Positions 62,408 to 64,000 of a stretch of 64,000 bases of DNA are shown here, one piece after another. Origin of the DNA: an uncultured Faecalicatena sp. (GTDB lineage Bacteria; Bacillota; Clostridia; Lachnospirales; Lachnospiraceae); contig CAOKHZ010000005.1 of assembly GCA_948468385.1 (NCBI GenBank), positions 62,001-126,000 of the forward strand, given 5' to 3'. The notes beneath the pieces were generated by a model. The model was not told where the DNA came from. It did not search any database and saw only the letters and a list, made by a program, of their open reading frames with translations. A program made the translations under genes and the position numbers. Position 1 is the stretch's first letter. Every line of letters starts with the position of its first letter.

Positions 62408-63595
62408 ATGGACAGATTCATCTATTTGGATAATGCGGCGACCACGAAGACGGCGCCGGAGGTCGTGGAGGCGATGCTGCCGTTTTTTTCCGGCCAGTTC
62501 GGGAATCCTTCGAGCGTTTACGGATTTGGCGCCGCCAATAAGGACATGATTTCAAGACAAAGGGAAACAATCGCGCGGGCCTTGAAGGCCAAACCTTTTG
62601 AAATATATTTTACGGCGGGCGGGTCGGAGTCGGACAATTGGGCGTTGAAAGCCGCCGCGGAAGCGTATGCGGCGAAGGGAAGGCATATCATTACCAGCAG
62701 GATTGAGCACCATGCCATCTTGCATACATGTGAATATCTGGAAAAGCAAGGGTTTGAAGTGACATACCTTGACGTGGACGAAAACGGAATCGTTCGGTTG
62801 GACGAGCTTGAGGCGGCAATCCGTCCAGACACGATTCTAATTTCCGTAATGTATGCCAATAATGAAATCGGCACGATTCAGCCGATTCGAGAGATTGGCG
62901 AGATTGCAAAAGCGAATGACGTTTTGTTTCATACGGACGCGGTGCAGGCCTTTGGCCAGATTCCCATTGACGTGGACGAGTGCCATGTCGACATGCTCAG
63001 TGCCAGCGGACATAAGTTGAACGGTCCGAAGGGAATCGGGTTCCTTTACATCCGCAAAGGCGTGAAGATTCGTTCTTTTGTACATGGCGGGGCGCAGGAG
63101 CGAAAACGTCGTGCGGGCACGGAAAACGTGCCGGGCATCGTCGGTTTGGGGACGGCGGTGGAGCGCGCGATTCGCACGATGGAGGAACGAGCCGTACGTG
63201 AGAAGAAGCTTCGTGATTACCTGATTGGGCGCATTGAAAAGGAGATTCCTTATTGCCGTTTGAATGGGGATCGGGAAAAGCGTCTGCCTAATAATGTGAA
63301 TTTTAGTTTTCGATTCATTGAGGGGGAGTCGCTTTTAATCATGTTGGACGGCAAGGGCATATGCGCGTCCAGTGGGTCTGCTTGTACTTCTGGTTCGCTG
63401 GATCCGTCGCACGTGTTGCTGGCGATCGGCCTGCCGCATGAGATTGCCCATGGGTCGCTGCGCATGACTTTGAATGAAGAGGTGTCGGAGGAAGAATTGG
63501 ACTACGTCGTGGACACCCTGAAGGAAATCGTGTCCCGTCTGCGGCAGATGTCACCGCTGTATGAGGATTTTGTAAAACGAGGCGGCGCAAAATGA
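62408..63595 (+). CDS. nifS: Cysteine desulfurase NifS/IscS type
   Basis: A 395-residue class V aminotransferase. It starts MDRFIYLDNAATTKTAPEVV, with the PLP lysine in SASGHKLNGPKG and the catalytic cysteine in SSGSACTSG. It supplies sulfur for Fe-S cluster assembly on the adjacent NifU scaffold. The ATG at 62408 follows AGGGGA with proper spacing; the ATG at 62402 is too close. A longer frame from 62327 crosses the promoter. Confidence 0.95.
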   Translation: MDRFIYLDNAATTKTAPEVVEAMLPFFSGQFGNPSSVYGFGAANKDMISRQRETIARALKAKPFEIYFTAGGSESDNWALKAAAEAYAAKGRHIITSRIEHHAILHTCEYLEKQGFEVTYLDVDENGIVRLDELEAAIRPDTILISVMYANNEIGTIQPIREIGEIAKANDVLFHTDAVQAFGQIPIDVDECHVDMLSASGHKLNGPKGIGFLYIRKGVKIRSFVHGGAQERKRRAGTENVPGIVGLGTAVERAIRTMEERAVREKKLRDYLIGRIEKEIPYCRLNGDREKRLPNNVNFSFRFIEGESLLIMLDGKGICASSGSACTSGSLDPSHVLLAIGLPHEIAHGSLRMTLNEEVSEEELDYVVDTLKEIVSRLRQMSPLYEDFVKRGGAK

Positions 63596-63644
63596 GGGTT
63601 TCATGGGAATCAAAGTAAAAGCGATTGAAAGAGAGGTACGATAG

Positions 63645-64000
63645 ATGTATTCGGAAAAGGTGATGGATCATTTCCAAAATCCAAGGAACGTGGGAGAGAT
63701 TGAGAACGCCAGCGGCATGGGGACGGTTGGCAATGCAAAGTGCGGGGACATCATGCGCATTTATCTGGATATTGATGAGAACCAGATAATCCGGGACGTG
63801 AAGTTCAAGACGTTTGGTTGTGGCGCCGCCGTGGCGACAAGCAGCATGGCGACGGAGCTTGTGAAAGGCAAGAGCGTGCAGGAGGCGATGCAGGTGACGA
63901 ACAAGGCCGTGATGGAGGCGTTGGATGGCCTGCCGCCGGTGAAGGTGCACTGTTCATTGCTTGCGGAAGAGGCAATCCACGCCGCCCTTTGGGATTACGC
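63645..64000 (+). CDS. nifU: NifU/IscU-type Fe-S scaffold, cut by the window end
   Basis: At least 118 residues are visible, starting MYSEKVMDHFQNPRNVGEIE. The three cluster-binding cysteines are in NAKCGD, FGCGAA and KVHCS. It receives sulfur from NifS and assembles Fe-S clusters. The start follows GAGAGG, 49 bp after nifS, so the two are one operon. The 3' end is beyond the window. Confidence 0.93.
   Translation, partial: MYSEKVMDHFQNPRNVGEIENASGMGTVGNAKCGDIMRIYLDIDENQIIRDVKFKTFGCGAAVATSSMATELVKGKSVQEAMQVTNKAVMEALDGLPPVKVHCSLLAEEAIHAALWDY

Overview
The window looks like a chromosomal segment of a spore-forming, anaerobic Firmicute of the Lachnospiraceae/Clostridia type. The basis is strong AGGAGG-type ribosome sites, a Firmicute-type LexA box in front of recA, spore-related genes (a SleL/YaaH-like hydrolase, a SpoVB-like flippase, a SpoIIM-like membrane protein), and a gene content of QueH, ATP-dependent PEP carboxykinase and NifS/NifU. 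Species cannot be named from this sequence alone.

Layout. 1-14.4 kb is mixed accessory content: an AAA-ATPase/nuclease protein, an esterase, a possible HExxH metalloprotein, a UvrA-like gene remnant, an ABC exporter, a LysM-GH18 hydrolase, a Cu/Zn SOD-like protein, a nitrate/sulfonate/taurine-type ABC permease and ATPase, and an alpha-L-rhamnosidase divergent from an AraC regulator. 14.2-25.8 kb is a complete type I-C CRISPR-Cas locus (cas3, cas5c, cas8c, cas7, cas4, cas1, cas2) followed by an array of 52 repeats and 51 spacers. It is bordered on the left by a transposase fragment and a permease fragment. 25.9-36.9 kb holds a truncated AAA ATPase, queH, a DUF362 protein and a biosynthetic block (argH, asd, leuC, leuD, thrC, pckA). 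37.2-41.5 kb carries a lipoprotein and a LytTR/GHKL two-component pair with a secreted tyrosine-phosphatase-like protein. 41.6-53.5 kb has a 6S RNA, yihY, a histidine phosphatase, an ABC-F protein, carbonic anhydrase, a patatin, ppk1, an aldose epimerase, a topoisomerase III and a beta-helix acyltransferase. 53.7-64 kb has a sodium symporter, tRNA-Gly, recA-recX, rny, a NUDIX hydrolase, a SpoIIM-like gene, spoVB and nifS-nifU (the last cut by the window end).

The most notable observation is in the 223-bp gap between cas3 and cas5c. On the minus strand there is a degenerate CRISPR repeat: it opens with GTC, has its own small hairpin, and keeps the 12-base 3' handle with one change. A promoter lies immediately upstream of it. 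Its spacer-like continuation matches 13 of 15 bases of a site with a TTC PAM lying directly downstream of the cas5c operon promoter. The only two mismatches are at positions 6 and 12, the positions that type I Cascade flips out. This is the architecture of a CreR/CreA-like guide RNA that would make Cascade repress its own operon, here in a type I-C system. cas3 lies outside that operon, behind its own terminator.

Other points: an internal start in cas8c that would encode the Cas11c small subunit, a tandemly triplicated spacer, a MerR-type 19-bp-spaced promoter in front of the ABC exporter, an inverted repeat over the nifS -10 box, several short tandem repeats directly upstream of start codons, and two families of dispersed palindromic elements.
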